A DNA stretch of 64,000 nt from Clostridia bacterium (GCA_017399225.1 JAFQEB010000085.1:1-64000), one strand, 5' to 3'; positions 32,713 to 41,354 are shown, counted from the first letter of the stretch. A program made the numbers and translations. Notes: generated by a model from the sequence alone, not told the origin.

Positions 32713-33324
32713 TCATGAAAAAATCGTTTTGATGATTTTCTTTCCGCCGCACAGTCGGAGCGGCGAAACAGGAAGTGCGGGAGCTTCTGACACGGAGCTA
32801 TCCCCCTCCTGCCGGAATCCCTCCGGCAGCGGGCGGATCACATAGCTCGACGTGCGGACATAGAGCCGGTGTGCGGCGCTGTCGTAGACGGTCACGCCGC
32901 AGAAGCTGTCCTGCCCGAAGCGCTCGGGCGTCCAGAAGCCGTCCTGCGCGGACAGCAGCTGCGCCACATAGGGGTCGGACTCCATGCCGCAGAGCAGCAT
33001 GTCGTGCAGCGCAGCGGGAACGGGCAGCGCATACCACTCCGGGGAGCTCCCGGCATAGGCGGCGAAGGGCGCTGCGTCCTGGCCCAGCTGAAAGACCCGG
33101 ATGCTGTTGTAATCCTTTCCGTGCCCGACGGCGTCATACTGATGCAGATACCGGATATCCGCATGAAAGGGGAAGTCGATGCGGCGCTGGAGGTAGCCCG
33201 GCGGGGCGTCCATGGAGAGCGACCAGGCCAGCAGGAGGCCCGCTGCCGTCAGCAGGATCAGCAAGGCCGTCAGCAGGCGGCGGAGCAGGGGATGGCGTTG
33301 GGTGGTTTTTCGCCGCGTGTTCAT
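32713..33324 (-). CDS. membrane-anchored protein of unknown function
   Basis: A 203-residue protein: a basic N-terminus (NTRRKTTQRHPLLRR), one hydrophobic helix (about 19-37), then an extracytoplasmic domain with 'DYNSIRVFQLGQDAAPFAAY' and 'GVTVYDSAAHRLYVRTSSYV'. Its ATG overlaps the stop of the upstream gene at 33321 (ATGA), so the two are coupled and probably act together. No family is recognised. Confidence 0.65.
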   Translation of the reverse strand: MNTRRKTTQRHPLLRRLLTALLILLTAAGLLLAWSLSMDAPPGYLQRRIDFPFHADIRYLHQYDAVGHGKDYNSIRVFQLGQDAAPFAAYAGSSPEWYALPVPAALHDMLLCGMESDPYVAQLLSAQDGFWTPERFGQDSFCGVTVYDSAAHRLYVRTSSYVIRPLPEGFRQEGDSSVSEAPALPVSPLRLCGGKKIIKTIFS

Positions 33325-34112
33325 TCTGTAGCCTCCGTGAAAGCCGTGGTCTCGCAGGGATGCTCCGGGGTCAGCGTGTAGCCCTCCTCCGCGCTGCCGG
33401 AGAGGCGGAAGCGGTAGCGTCCGTTTTCCTCCGCCGTCCATTCCCAAAGCCAGGGCAGGGTGTATGTCTGTCCGTCCGCACCGGTGACGGCGCAGGTCAG
33501 GCCGGCGGGCAGGGCGGAGAGATCATCGTCCCAGTGCAGCTCGTCCAGGGCGTCCAGGCGCAGGATGACCTGCGGATCGCCGTCGGCTGTGCGGCTCCAG
33601 GGCTGTCGGCTGGTCTGGCTGGCCCGGAGCTCGCCGCCGATGTACATGGTCAGCCTCACGGCCTGTGCGTCTCCGGCGTCAATGAGCACGACGGCGTCGA
33701 CATATGCCCGGGCGTTTGCGTGGAAGTAGTCGGTTCGTACATCCACCGGCACGCCGTTGATCTGCGCCACATTTTCGCTCAGCCAGAGTACCTCGGCCTC
33801 GTCCTGCCCCCGGACGTTGTAGACCCAACGCTTCTCCTGCCCGTCGATGCGGGTGACGCGGATGTAGAAGGGCTCCAGCGCGCCGGGATTGATGCGGGCG
33901 ACCTCCAGCAGGTGGGTCTTCTCCGGCGAGTGGGTATAGAACAGCACCTCGACGCCCTCCTGATCGAGCACCTCCGCCAGGGGATATACAGCGGCCATCA
34001 GGGAGAAATCGGCCAGCAGGCCGCTGCACAGGAGCAGCACGCCCAGGAGCGCGCCAAGACCCAAAACGATGATGAACAGATACAGCAGACGGGGCTGCTT
34101 TTCCGGAGCCAT
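33321..34112 (-). CDS. membrane-anchored protein of unknown function
   Basis: A 263-residue protein with one N-terminal transmembrane helix (about 10-32) and a large outer domain rich in beta strands and acidic residues ('EVLFYTHSPEKTHLLEVARI', 'VRTDYFHANARAYVDAVVLI'). A GGAGGAGG site fixes the ATG at 34112. First gene of a two-gene unit with 32713-33324. No recognised family; possibly a cell-envelope protein. Confidence 0.65.
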   Translation of the reverse strand: MAPEKQPRLLYLFIIVLGLGALLGVLLLCSGLLADFSLMAAVYPLAEVLDQEGVEVLFYTHSPEKTHLLEVARINPGALEPFYIRVTRIDGQEKRWVYNVRGQDEAEVLWLSENVAQINGVPVDVRTDYFHANARAYVDAVVLIDAGDAQAVRLTMYIGGELRASQTSRQPWSRTADGDPQVILRLDALDELHWDDDLSALPAGLTCAVTGADGQTYTLPWLWEWTAEENGRYRFRLSGSAEEGYTLTPEHPCETTAFTEATE

Positions 34113-34151
34113 TCTCTCGCCTCCTCCCAAGGAAATGCAATGCGCGATATC

Positions 34152-34181
34152 ATGATAGCACAAGGATATATTGAATGTCAA
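34152..34181 (-). promoter_or_regulatory. promoter of the 33321-34112 unit
   Basis: Minus strand: TTGACA (34176-34181), an 18-bp spacer, TATCAT (34152-34157). Confidence 0.7.
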
Positions 34182-34219
34182 TAAGTAAATGTAAACAATT
34201 CAGGGGTAGGCGTCCGCAC

Positions 34220-34350
34220 AACCAAAAGGCTCTCCCTTGGGGAGAGCTCCCGCGGAGCGGGTGAGAGGGTCATGCGCGTCCGCAGACGCGCCCCTTGCGG
34301 CAGTCAAAACCCGCAGGCGGGCGGGCGACCAATGGTCGCCCCTACGGCGA
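34220..34350. repeat. cluster of dispersed hairpin repeats
   Basis: Five short hairpins in a row: CTCTCCCTTGGGGAGAG, CTCCCGCGGAGCGGGTGAG, GCGCGTCCGCAGACGCGC, CCCGCAGGCGGG and GGGCGACCAATGGTCGCCC. No gene is seen between 34113 and 34426. This compound arrangement is a common intergenic repeat in gut Clostridia genomes. Confidence 0.7.
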
Positions 34351-34383
34351 TGAGGCCGTCCGCGCGGAAAAGCGTGGTTCCCC

Positions 34384-34417
34384 AAAAGAAAAAATGCAGC
34401 CCCCATATGGGGACTGC
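34384..34417 (-). terminator. terminator of the 34427-34843 gene
   Basis: Stem GCAGTCCCCAT / ATGGGGGCTGC on the minus strand, followed by ATTTTTTCTTTTGGG. Confidence 0.85.
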
Positions 34418-34426
34418 GTGAAGAAA

Positions 34427-34843
34427 TCATTTTTCGTTGCGGTTGTAGCGGGTGGTGCGCTTGTCCGGGTCGTAGCCTGCGTGGGCGTGGATCACGCTGA
34501 TGCCCGCAAAGGCGGCGATATCGAACAGGATGCACAGGATCAGCGCGGGGACGGCCTGGCGCAGGTTGACCAGCAGTACCACCAGGGCGATGCAGCCCGC
34601 GGCCGCCAGCAGCATCATCAGCTGCAGGCGCATGTACTGCCCGTAGGGGCGGGCCAGCGCCTTCACATGGGGCGCGACGCCGTGCAGGGTGAGGCGGGGC
34701 AGGAAGGGCATCTCTTTCAGCAGCTGCTGCCCTGCCTTGGTGCCCACCGACCCGTAGAGGATGGCGCGGATCACCATGCGAACCTCGGCCAGCAGGGGCC
34801 AGAGCAGCAGGAGGATCATGGCGATGAATACGGCGATCAGCAT
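34427..34843 (-). CDS. membrane protein of unknown function
   Basis: A 138-residue protein with an N-terminal hydrophobic helix (2-20) and two more hydrophobic segments (about 74-92 and 98-116), ending in a polar tail 'YDPDKRTTRYNRNEK'. No family is recognised. The ATG is behind AAAGGAG. It lies 31 bases after the next membrane gene and is probably co-transcribed with it. Confidence 0.65.
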   Translation of the reverse strand: MLIAVFIAMILLLLWPLLAEVRMVIRAILYGSVGTKAGQQLLKEMPFLPRLTLHGVAPHVKALARPYGQYMRLQLMMLLAAAGCIALVVLLVNLRQAVPALILCILFDIAAFAGISVIHAHAGYDPDKRTTRYNRNEK

Positions 34844-34874
34844 GGGATGTGCTCCTTTCGCAGGGATGCGCGCA

Positions 34875-35234
34875 TCAGCGGCGGGACTTGAAGAGCAGCA
34901 GACCGGTCTCCACGCCGATGATGCCGCCCATGAGCACCTCCACGGCGTGCAGCATCACGAAGAGCTTCACGCTGGCCTCGTTGGTCAGGTCGACATTGTC
35001 GCCGGTCAGGCCGTTGAGCAGCCCGGTAAAGGTGCTCTTGCCGCCGGTGAGGCCGGCAAGCCAGTCGTCGGCGGTCTCCATGGCGCCGTCGGTATATTCA
35101 AGCACCGTCTGGGCGACGGAGAGCAGCTGGGGGTTCACGTCGCTGCTCGCCTGCAGGGAAAGGCCCCACACGCCGCCGGCGATGCCCACCAGGCCCAGGA
35201 GAATGAAAAGAATCGCGATCAGGGTGCGCAGCAT
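34875..35234 (-). CDS. membrane protein of unknown function
   Basis: A 119-residue protein with two membrane helices (about 5-25 and 92-112) separated by a polar loop. The ATG is behind AGGAGG. It sits between the dipeptidase gene and 34427-34843 in one direction, so the three are probably one transcript. Function unknown. Confidence 0.65.
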   Translation of the reverse strand: MLRTLIAILFILLGLVGIAGGVWGLSLQASSDVNPQLLSVAQTVLEYTDGAMETADDWLAGLTGGKSTFTGLLNGLTGDNVDLTNEASVKLFVMLHAVEVLMGGIIGVETGLLLFKSRR

Positions 35235-35264
35235 ATCAGTTCCTCCTGTGAAAAGCGTCGCGGC

Positions 35265-36632
35265 TTACTTGCCGGCCAGGCGCACCAGGGCGTTGGCGTA
35301 GATCTTGGTGGCCAGCATCATCTTGGATACCAGCACATACTCACCCGCCTGATGGGCCAGATCCTCGTCATCCGGGAAGGACGCGCCGAAGGCCACGCCC
35401 TGCTTGAGGCACTTGGCATAGGTGCCGCCGCCGGTGGACTGGGGCTTGGCGTCCTCGCCGGTCTCCTCGATGTACGCGCCCATCAGGGCAGTCACCAGCT
35501 CGGACTCGGCAGGCACGTGATGGGGGGCCTTCTTCTCGATCTCGGAGAAGGTGAAGCCGGGCAGGGCTGCCTTGGCGTTCTGCTCCAGCTTGTCCAGGTC
35601 GGCGGTGATCGGCACGCGCATGTCCAGGGACGCGGTGATCTGGCCGTTCTCCAGGTGCAGGATGCCCATGTTGCAGGTCAGGGGGCCGGAGACCTCATCC
35701 GCGCAGGCGCAGCCCAGGGAGGCGCCGGTGTGCTCCATACCCACGGCGTCGGCGAGGGTGGCAAAGGCGCCCTGCACGCCCAGCTCCTTGAGGAGGAGCA
35801 GCATCATGCCGATGGCGTTGCGGCGGCCTTCGGGATAGGCACTGTGGCCGGGGATGCCCTCGGCGGTGACCCATACGCCATCAGCGGTGACCTCGGCGGT
35901 GTAGGGCAGGCCGGTCCTGGTGGCATAGGCGGCTACCTGATCGGCGATCTCCTGACCGCCCGCCAGCAGGGCCTTCGACTCGCCGGGGATGACGTTCAGG
36001 CGCTCGCCGGTGAACAGCTCCTTCACCTGCAGGCCCTCGGCGGACGCAGGCGCGTGCAGGAACATGTGCAGCATGGCCTTCTCGGTGTTGATGAGGGGGA
36101 AGGATGCGTCGGGGGAGAAGCCCACTTCGGGCATGTCGGCGTGCTTGGCGTACCAGTCCATGTCCTCCCAGCCGCTTTCCTCGTCGCAGCCCAGGATCAG
36201 GCGGATGCTCTTCTTCAGCGGCACGCCGGCCTCCTTGATGGCGCGCATGGCGTACAGCGCGCACAGGGACGGGCCCTTGTCGTCGCTGGTGCCGCGGCCA
36301 TAGATCTTGTCGCCCACGCGCGCGGCGGCGAAGGGATCCACCGGCCACGCGTCGCCCGCGGGCACCACGTCCAGGTGGCCCAGCACGGCGATGGCCTCCT
36401 TGGATTCGCCCGGCAGGGTAGCGTCCAGCGCATAGCCGTCAAAGCCGCGCACGATGAGGCCTTCGGCTTCGCAGTCGGCGATGGCCATGTCGTACATGCG
36501 GCGAACCTCGACGCCGAAGGGCGCGCCGGGAGCGGGCTCATCCTTGACGGAGGGGATCTGGATCCACTTGGTCAGCCTGGCGGCAAAGTCCTCGGCGTAG
36601 GAATCGATCAGGTCGTAGAGCTTCTTGTCCAT
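35265..36632 (-). CDS. M20 dipeptidase (PepV/Sapep type)
   Basis: A 455-residue dinuclear metallopeptidase that cleaves dipeptides in the cytoplasm. The metal sites are visible: H86-x-D88 in 'VLGHLDVVPAGD', D118/D119 in 'GRGTSDDKGP', and the E151-E152 pair in 'GCDEESGWEDMDWY'. A lid domain follows from about 190 to 380. Length fits the Mn-dependent Sapep/PepV group. The ATG is behind TTGAGGAGG. It is followed by two small membrane genes. Confidence 0.93.
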   Translation of the reverse strand: MDKKLYDLIDSYAEDFAARLTKWIQIPSVKDEPAPGAPFGVEVRRMYDMAIADCEAEGLIVRGFDGYALDATLPGESKEAIAVLGHLDVVPAGDAWPVDPFAAARVGDKIYGRGTSDDKGPSLCALYAMRAIKEAGVPLKKSIRLILGCDEESGWEDMDWYAKHADMPEVGFSPDASFPLINTEKAMLHMFLHAPASAEGLQVKELFTGERLNVIPGESKALLAGGQEIADQVAAYATRTGLPYTAEVTADGVWVTAEGIPGHSAYPEGRRNAIGMMLLLLKELGVQGAFATLADAVGMEHTGASLGCACADEVSGPLTCNMGILHLENGQITASLDMRVPITADLDKLEQNAKAALPGFTFSEIEKKAPHHVPAESELVTALMGAYIEETGEDAKPQSTGGGTYAKCLKQGVAFGASFPDDEDLAHQAGEYVLVSKMMLATKIYANALVRLAGK

Positions 36633-36652
36633 TTATGGAACCTCCTCAATAG

Positions 36653-36686
36653 AAATTCGGAATTCGGGATTCGGAATTCGGAATTA
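36653..36686. repeat. GGAATTC-type simple repeat
   Basis: A run of AATTCGG units directly upstream of the dipeptidase start. The same kind of run sits inside a coding sequence at 40728-40770. Confidence 0.75.
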
Positions 36687-36699
36687 AGTGTGCAGTGAG

Positions 36700-36812
36700 A
36701 TGCCCCGCGTGCCCGAACCGCCGAAGGCGGAAATGGGTGTCCAGAGGGCCGAATGGCCCTTTGGCAGGGTGCAGGGACAGCGTCCCTGCCGGGGTCCAGG
36801 GGCAGCGCCCCT
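36700..36812. repeat. dispersed hairpin repeats
   Basis: Several short palindromes in series: CCGCCGAAGGCGG, AGGGCCGAATGGCCCT, AGGGACAGCGTCCCT and CCAGGGGCAGCGCCCCTGG. They reach to within a few bases of the neighbouring gene's stop codon. Related units are at 49218 and 43924. Confidence 0.65.
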
Positions 36813-36814
36813 GG

Positions 36815-37111
36815 TCAGTCGAAGGCGTTGCGGTAGTCCCGGGACTTTTTCTTTTTTGCGTCGGGGTCGATGAACTCGATCTCCAGGCGCTGGAAGTCGA
36901 CGGATTCGAGGAAATCGTCCGGCAGGAAGCGGGTCTGGCCGAATTCCTCCCACTCGCGGGTGTGCTTGTCCAGCCAGATGGGCCGGGCGATGTCCAGCTT
37001 GTGGCAGGCTTCCTCCAGGGCGGTCTGGGGGTCGTCCCGCGTGCAGGGCTCGACGTGCTGGCGATCCATCCGCTGATGCCGGATGGTGCGCAGCCAGAGG
37101 GCTGTGGCCAT
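36815..37111 (-). CDS. small conserved-looking protein of unknown function
   Basis: A 98-residue hydrophilic protein ('PIWLDKHTREWEEFGQTRFL', 'FQRLEIEFIDPDAKKKKSRD') without signal or membrane segment. The ATG is behind AAGGAGG, supporting translation. No family is recognised with certainty. Confidence 0.65.
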   Translation of the reverse strand: MATALWLRTIRHQRMDRQHVEPCTRDDPQTALEEACHKLDIARPIWLDKHTREWEEFGQTRFLPDDFLESVDFQRLEIEFIDPDAKKKKSRDYRNAFD

Positions 37112-37261
37112 GAATGGTTGTCCTCCTTGGTTTTGCTGATGCTATTATGCCACGTTTTGCCGCAAGTTGCAAGGGCGGAAAAATTCCGGTACAAAGAGGA
37201 AACAAAAGGCAGACGCAGAACGTTATATCCACGAAAGACAATTCCCGGAGGTGCACCCGTG

Positions 37262-38635
37262 ATGAAGAAATGGATGGCTTTGTTGACGGCGCTGCTGCTG
37301 TGCTTCGGTGCGGCGCAGGCGGAGTATTCGTGGCAGCAGAGGCTGTCGGACACAGGCCCCAGCGTCAAGGAGCTCGTCGAGCCTGCGCAGGCTGCCTACC
37401 CGGACTGGCAGGTCTGGGAAACGGAGGAATACTGGACGGGTCTGTACAACGGCGGGCCGAAGCATGAGCATCACTGCATCGTCTACATGTACCGGGTGGA
37501 GGCGGATCGTCTGCTGGTGATGAGTCTGTGGACGATGGCCAATCCGCTGAAGGCGGGCGATCCCGTCCCGTGGGAGGAGTCGCACTATGCCCCCATTCCG
37601 CTGACGGCGGAGGCGGCGGAGCGTATCGCGGCCATGGCCCCGGAGGAGGTCTTCGAGAAGTACGATGGCGCATCCCTGACGGAGGCTGCGCTGCCGGGCT
37701 GCGCGGACTTCCTGGTGCAGGAGGGGGAAAAGCTGACGAAGCTGCTTGCCTATCCGGACTTCCTCGTGGGGATCGTGGAGGACGCGCAGGAGCGCGACAG
37801 CCTGCGCATCGGCCACTGGAACGGCACGGCGTACGACAAGGTGACCGCGACGGCCATGAATGAGTATATCTACATCAACGAGATCCACTCCTGGAACGAT
37901 GGGCTGGAGCTCTACGTACCGGGAGCCGATCTATGGGTGTACTGCGGCGACGATGGCGTATGGCGGCTGGGGCGCGTGCTGGGCGAAACGGAGATCGATG
38001 GCGAGATCCTGGACGTCAGCTACAGCGTCGGCGAAGATGGCCTGTACACCGAGGACTACATCACCACGGACTACCGCAGCAACGACTGGGTGCGCTACGG
38101 CCGGCCGACCTTCCCGACGCTGCTGGACGGCATGGACTTTGCGGAGCTTCCCCTGAGCATCGAAGCCGTCCGGGACAGGACGGATGCGAGTGGCTATGCC
38201 TGCGTGAAGCAGGAGGGCGCGGGCCTGTACGACGCGCCTGAGGGGAACGTCCTCGCCAACTGCTATAAACGTCTTGTGGGTCGGGTGATGACCGAACAGG
38301 ACGGCTGGGTGCAGCTGCAGATCGGCTCTTCGGAGCAGGGGATGACCGGCTGGTTCCGCACGGAAGACATGGCCTTCGGCGCGGAGGTCAACGAGGTCAG
38401 ATGCAGCTTCCCGGCCTATGACGACGCAGCCTGGTGGGAGATGGAGGACCTGTCGTCCATCCTGCCGGAGCATGGCGCGGAGTTGGATCCGTGGTCGACG
38501 ACGCTGTGGCTGATCGCCCAAACGCCTGACGGGGATTGGCTGGTGCAGGTGAATGACGACCTGGTGTGCACCGCGACGGCGGAGGCCATCGGCGAAGTCG
38601 GGCCGACGGGCTGGGGCCGGGAGGAAGAATGGTAA
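37262..38635 (+). CDS. secreted protein with C-terminal SH3-like domain
   Basis: A 457-residue exported protein. The signal peptide (MKKWMALLTALLLCFGAAQA) is cleaved near residue 20. The long middle part is acidic and aromatic-rich, without a recognised domain. Residues about 300-385 ('GYACVKQEGAGLYDAPEGNV' to 'MTGWFRTEDM') look like a bacterial SH3 fold, often used to bind peptidoglycan. The start is behind GGAGGTG; a GTG lies one codon upstream. Probably a cell-wall-associated protein. Confidence 0.72.
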   Translation: MKKWMALLTALLLCFGAAQAEYSWQQRLSDTGPSVKELVEPAQAAYPDWQVWETEEYWTGLYNGGPKHEHHCIVYMYRVEADRLLVMSLWTMANPLKAGDPVPWEESHYAPIPLTAEAAERIAAMAPEEVFEKYDGASLTEAALPGCADFLVQEGEKLTKLLAYPDFLVGIVEDAQERDSLRIGHWNGTAYDKVTATAMNEYIYINEIHSWNDGLELYVPGADLWVYCGDDGVWRLGRVLGETEIDGEILDVSYSVGEDGLYTEDYITTDYRSNDWVRYGRPTFPTLLDGMDFAELPLSIEAVRDRTDASGYACVKQEGAGLYDAPEGNVLANCYKRLVGRVMTEQDGWVQLQIGSSEQGMTGWFRTEDMAFGAEVNEVRCSFPAYDDAAWWEMEDLSSILPEHGAELDPWSTTLWLIAQTPDGDWLVQVNDDLVCTATAEAIGEVGPTGWGREEEW

Positions 38636-38639
38636 CACA

Positions 38640-38735
38640 GCGGGGCGCTTGCGCACCGGGGGATTTCGCCTCTGCGGAGGCGAGGAGAGGGCTTTCCGAT
38701 CGCCCTCTCCACTCCTTCGGGCGCGTCCCTTTTGA
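38640..38735. repeat. dispersed hairpin repeats
   Basis: Palindromes such as TTCGCCTCTGCGGAGGCGA and AGAGGGCTTTCCGATCGCCCTCT between two genes; same general class as those at 8804 and 36700. Confidence 0.55.
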
Positions 38736-38799
38736 ATGACGTGTGCTGGTGGATATGAAGAAGCGCCGGGGCGATGATGCTCCGGCGCTTCTATGCGGT

Positions 38800-39357
38800 T
38801 CATACCCATCCGTGGGGAACGAAATCCTTTGTGTAATCCACCTCGCACACTTCGCAATGAGCAATCAGTCCCACGCCTGTGTACCGGCGGATCACGCCGC
38901 CGTGGGCGACCACGGCGATTTTCTCATATCCCATATCAAAATACTTGTCCAGCACCGGCTTGGTGCGTCGGATGATCTCAGTGATCGTTTCCCATTTGCG
39001 GGTTTCGCCCGGCGGATATTCCCCCTGGCAGCGCATGAAGTCCTTGTGCAGCGCTTTGCTTTCTTCTTCTCCTTTGACCTGAAAAGTCTTGTCGGGAATG
39101 AATTCATGCAGATCGATCTCTACCTGGATATTCAGACCGGTTTTGCGGGAAATGATGGCAGCTGTCTGCAGGGCGCGGGTGTAGGGGGAGGCGACGATCA
39201 GCTGACACCCCTCCAGCAAGGGATGGGCGGCTGCTTCCTCAGCCTGCTGCACGCCAAGGGCGGTCAGCGGAGCGAAGTTGCGGCCTTGCCCGATAAAGCC
39301 GCGTTGATCCACGGCTGCCTTGTCGGGTTCTCCGTGGCGGATGAAGATGATTTTCAT
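38800..39357 (-). CDS. histidine phosphatase-family protein
   Basis: A 185-residue phosphoglycerate-mutase-like phosphatase. The catalytic RHG is at 7-9; 'SPYTRALQTA' and the second His in 'VVAHGGVIRR' complete the active site. The substrate (sugar phosphate, nucleotide or cofactor) is unknown. The ATG overlaps the holA stop (ATGA). Last gene of the MBL-holA-phosphatase series. Confidence 0.9.
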   Translation of the reverse strand: MKIIFIRHGEPDKAAVDQRGFIGQGRNFAPLTALGVQQAEEAAAHPLLEGCQLIVASPYTRALQTAAIISRKTGLNIQVEIDLHEFIPDKTFQVKGEEESKALHKDFMRCQGEYPPGETRKWETITEIIRRTKPVLDKYFDMGYEKIAVVAHGGVIRRYTGVGLIAHCEVCEVDYTKDFVPHGWV

Positions 39358-40367
39358 GCTCTCCTGTTCCTCCGCATCGCAAAGAGCTGCAGCATGGCCG
39401 CCTCCAGCGAGCCCTCCTGGTTCATCTGGCCGGACTTGACCTTGTACTCCGTCTGCAGGCAGATGTCCACCGCCTGCTTGACCTCGCCGCCGGAGTAGCC
39501 CGCAGCCTGGCGCATCATGCGGTCTGCCGCGAAGGGCGCCACGCCCAGCTTCTGCTTGATGGCGGGCACGGGCACCTTCTCGTACTGCATGATCTTGATG
39601 TGCTGCATCAGGCGGAACTGTCGCAGCAGCATCGCCAGGATGCCCAGCCGCTCCTCGCCGTTTGTCAGCATATCCCGCAGCAGGGAGAATGCCTTGCCCT
39701 CCTGCCCGGCGACGACTGCGTCTATCATCTGAAATACGTTGTATTCCGTCGAGCGGGTCGCCACGGCGTGGATGTCGTTTTCGGTGATGTCGTCCCGGTC
39801 GCCGGCGAGGGCTGCCAGCTTCTCGATCTCCGTGCGGAGGAGCGCCGTGTCGCTGCCCACCGTGAAGGACAGGAGTGACGCCACCTGCGTGGAGCAGCTC
39901 TTCCCCAGCGACTGGAACGTCCGCACGATCCACTGGTTCACCTCCGCGTCCGTCAGCGGGGCGAAGGTGACGATGGCGTTTTGCTTTTTCAGGGTCGTGT
40001 ACAGCTTCTTGCGGGCGTCCGCCTTGCCCCGGCACACAAAGACCAGCACGCAGCTTTCCGGCGCTTCGGGGAGGTAGGCGATGAGCTTCTCCTCCGCGTC
40101 GGCGCGGCCGGTGAGGGCCGGATGCTCCCGGACGATGATGAGGCGCTTGTCCGCCATGAAGGGCAGCGTCTCGCAGGCGGCGATGATCGCGTCCGTGGCG
40201 GGGTTGTCCATGACGGTCTCGTTCAGCTCCTCCAGCCCTTCGGGGAGGATGGCCTTGCGCAGGGCTTCCAGCGCCGCCGCCTTGATGTTCTCCTCCGGGC
40301 CCTCGAAGAGGTACGCGCCCCGGGCCTTGCCGTCCTTCACCAGCTGGTGAAATTCTTTCCTGTCCAT
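39354..40367 (-). CDS. holA: DNA polymerase III delta subunit
   Basis: A 337-residue clamp-loader subunit that opens the beta sliding clamp. Recognisable are the N-terminal 'YLFEGPEE' start in place of the nucleotide loop, 'LPEAPESCVLVFVCRGKAD', 'LLRTEIEKLAALAGDR' and the C-terminal collar with 'AAGYSGGEVKQAVDICLQTE'. The upstream frame extension overlaps the MBL gene and is rejected; the ATG at 40367 follows CCGGAGAG. It is normally near comEC and rpsT, which are not seen here. Confidence 0.9.
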   Translation of the reverse strand: MDRKEFHQLVKDGKARGAYLFEGPEENIKAAALEALRKAILPEGLEELNETVMDNPATDAIIAACETLPFMADKRLIIVREHPALTGRADAEEKLIAYLPEAPESCVLVFVCRGKADARKKLYTTLKKQNAIVTFAPLTDAEVNQWIVRTFQSLGKSCSTQVASLLSFTVGSDTALLRTEIEKLAALAGDRDDITENDIHAVATRSTEYNVFQMIDAVVAGQEGKAFSLLRDMLTNGEERLGILAMLLRQFRLMQHIKIMQYEKVPVPAIKQKLGVAPFAADRMMRQAAGYSGGEVKQAVDICLQTEYKVKSGQMNQEGSLEAAMLQLFAMRRNRRA

Positions 40368-40378
40368 ATGCTCTCCGG

Positions 40379-41113
40379 TCAAATGTCGTATTGGTCGCCG
40401 ATGCGGGCGAGCTTGCTGTCGATGCGGATAGCGCGGGCCTCCTTCAGCAGCGTCTCGGGGTCGATCATCGGGCTCAGGTGGGTGATGACCAGCTGCTTCG
40501 CCCCGGCCTCCTGGGCCAGACGGGCACAATGCGCCGCAGACAGATGGGGCTTGCCCTCCGCCCAGGCAGCCGTCGGGAACAGGCCGTCCGCCAGCAGCAG
40601 ATCAGCGCCCCGGGCGAAATCGGTCAGCCCGTCCACCGTGTTCGTGTCGCCGGTGTAGCACAGCGTCCGCGCGCCGTCCGTCAGGCGGTACATCAGCGCC
40701 GGTACGGGATGCCGGGCGGGGGAGGCGGAAATTCGGAATTCGGAATGCGGAATGCGGAATTCGGAATTCGGGGCGACGTCGTGCAGGGTGAAGCCGGTGC
40801 TGGCCTGGACGGCCTGGCGTACGGGGCTGTGTTCGTCCACGGGGGCGTAGACGTTCAGCGGTGCGCCGCCGGACGCAACGTGAGCTTCCATCCGGTAGAT
40901 CAGCGGCAGCACGTCCGAGCAGTGATCGTAGTGCCAGTGGCTCAGCACCAGCGCGCAGAGGTGCTCCGGGGCCATGCGGGCGCACAGGCCCTGCAGCGTG
41001 CCGGAGCCCATGTCCAGCATCAGCGCATCGGGGCCGCTGGTCACCAGATACCCGGAGGTCGCGCCGCCGGGGGCAGGGAAGGGGCCGTTCATGCCCAGGA
41101 TGGTCAGCTTCAT
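40379..41113 (-). CDS. MBL-fold metallo-hydrolase with repeat-derived insert
   Basis: A 244-residue ribonuclease-Z-like metallo-hydrolase. The metal motif H59-x-H61-x-D63-H64 ('LSHWHYDH') is intact, and later 'TGDTNTVDGL' and 'ITHLSPM' carry the remaining ligands. Residues about 115-129 ('NSEFRIPHSEFRIS') are encoded by a GGAATTC-type simple repeat and do not look like part of the fold. The substrate is unknown. The start MKLTILG is typical of the family. It lies 11 bases upstream of holA. Confidence 0.88.
   Translation of the reverse strand: MKLTILGMNGPFPAPGGATSGYLVTSGPDALMLDMGSGTLQGLCARMAPEHLCALVLSHWHYDHCSDVLPLIYRMEAHVASGGAPLNVYAPVDEHSPVRQAVQASTGFTLHDVAPNSEFRIPHSEFRISASPARHPVPALMYRLTDGARTLCYTGDTNTVDGLTDFARGADLLLADGLFPTAAWAEGKPHLSAAHCARLAQEAGAKQLVITHLSPMIDPETLLKEARAIRIDSKLARIGDQYDI
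40728..40770. repeat. in-frame GGAATTC/GGAATGC simple repeat inside the MBL gene
   Basis: Six units of ATTCGGA/ATGCGGA type within the coding frame, giving the peptide NSEFRIPHSEFRIS. The repeat is closely related to the intergenic run at 36653. Confidence 0.85.
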
Positions 41114-41147
41114 CAGGATCACGCTCCGCGTTCGTTCAGATATACCA

Positions 41148-41176
41148 ATGATACCCGTTTTGGCGGGCTTTGTCCA
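41148..41176 (-). promoter_or_regulatory. promoter of the MBL-holA-phosphatase unit
   Basis: Minus strand: TGGACA (41171-41176), a 17-bp spacer, TATCAT (41148-41153). Confidence 0.6.
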
Positions 41177-41310
41177 GCATCAAATAATGTAAATGCTTAC
41201 AGCGAAACTGTTTTCGGGAAAAAACGCTGTGAAGGTTTGTGTAATGCGGTCAATCCTTTGACGGAATGTCAAGGCGGAAACGTATTTGGAGAGTTTGGTC
41301 GATGAATGGA

Positions 41311-41326
41311 CAATTTGCACAAATTG
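41311..41326. promoter_or_regulatory. upstream palindrome of the cellobiose phosphorylase gene
   Basis: CAATTTG-CA-CAAATTG, a perfect 16-bp inverted repeat about 60 bases upstream of the -10 box; a possible activator or repressor site. Confidence 0.5.
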
Positions 41327-41354
41327 CGGCAAAAAAGAAATTTGCGAAAGTTTA

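Noticed and set aside
36653..36686. GGAATTC run as a CRISPR-like array
   Set aside because: Units are 7 bases with no spacers; it is a simple repeat.
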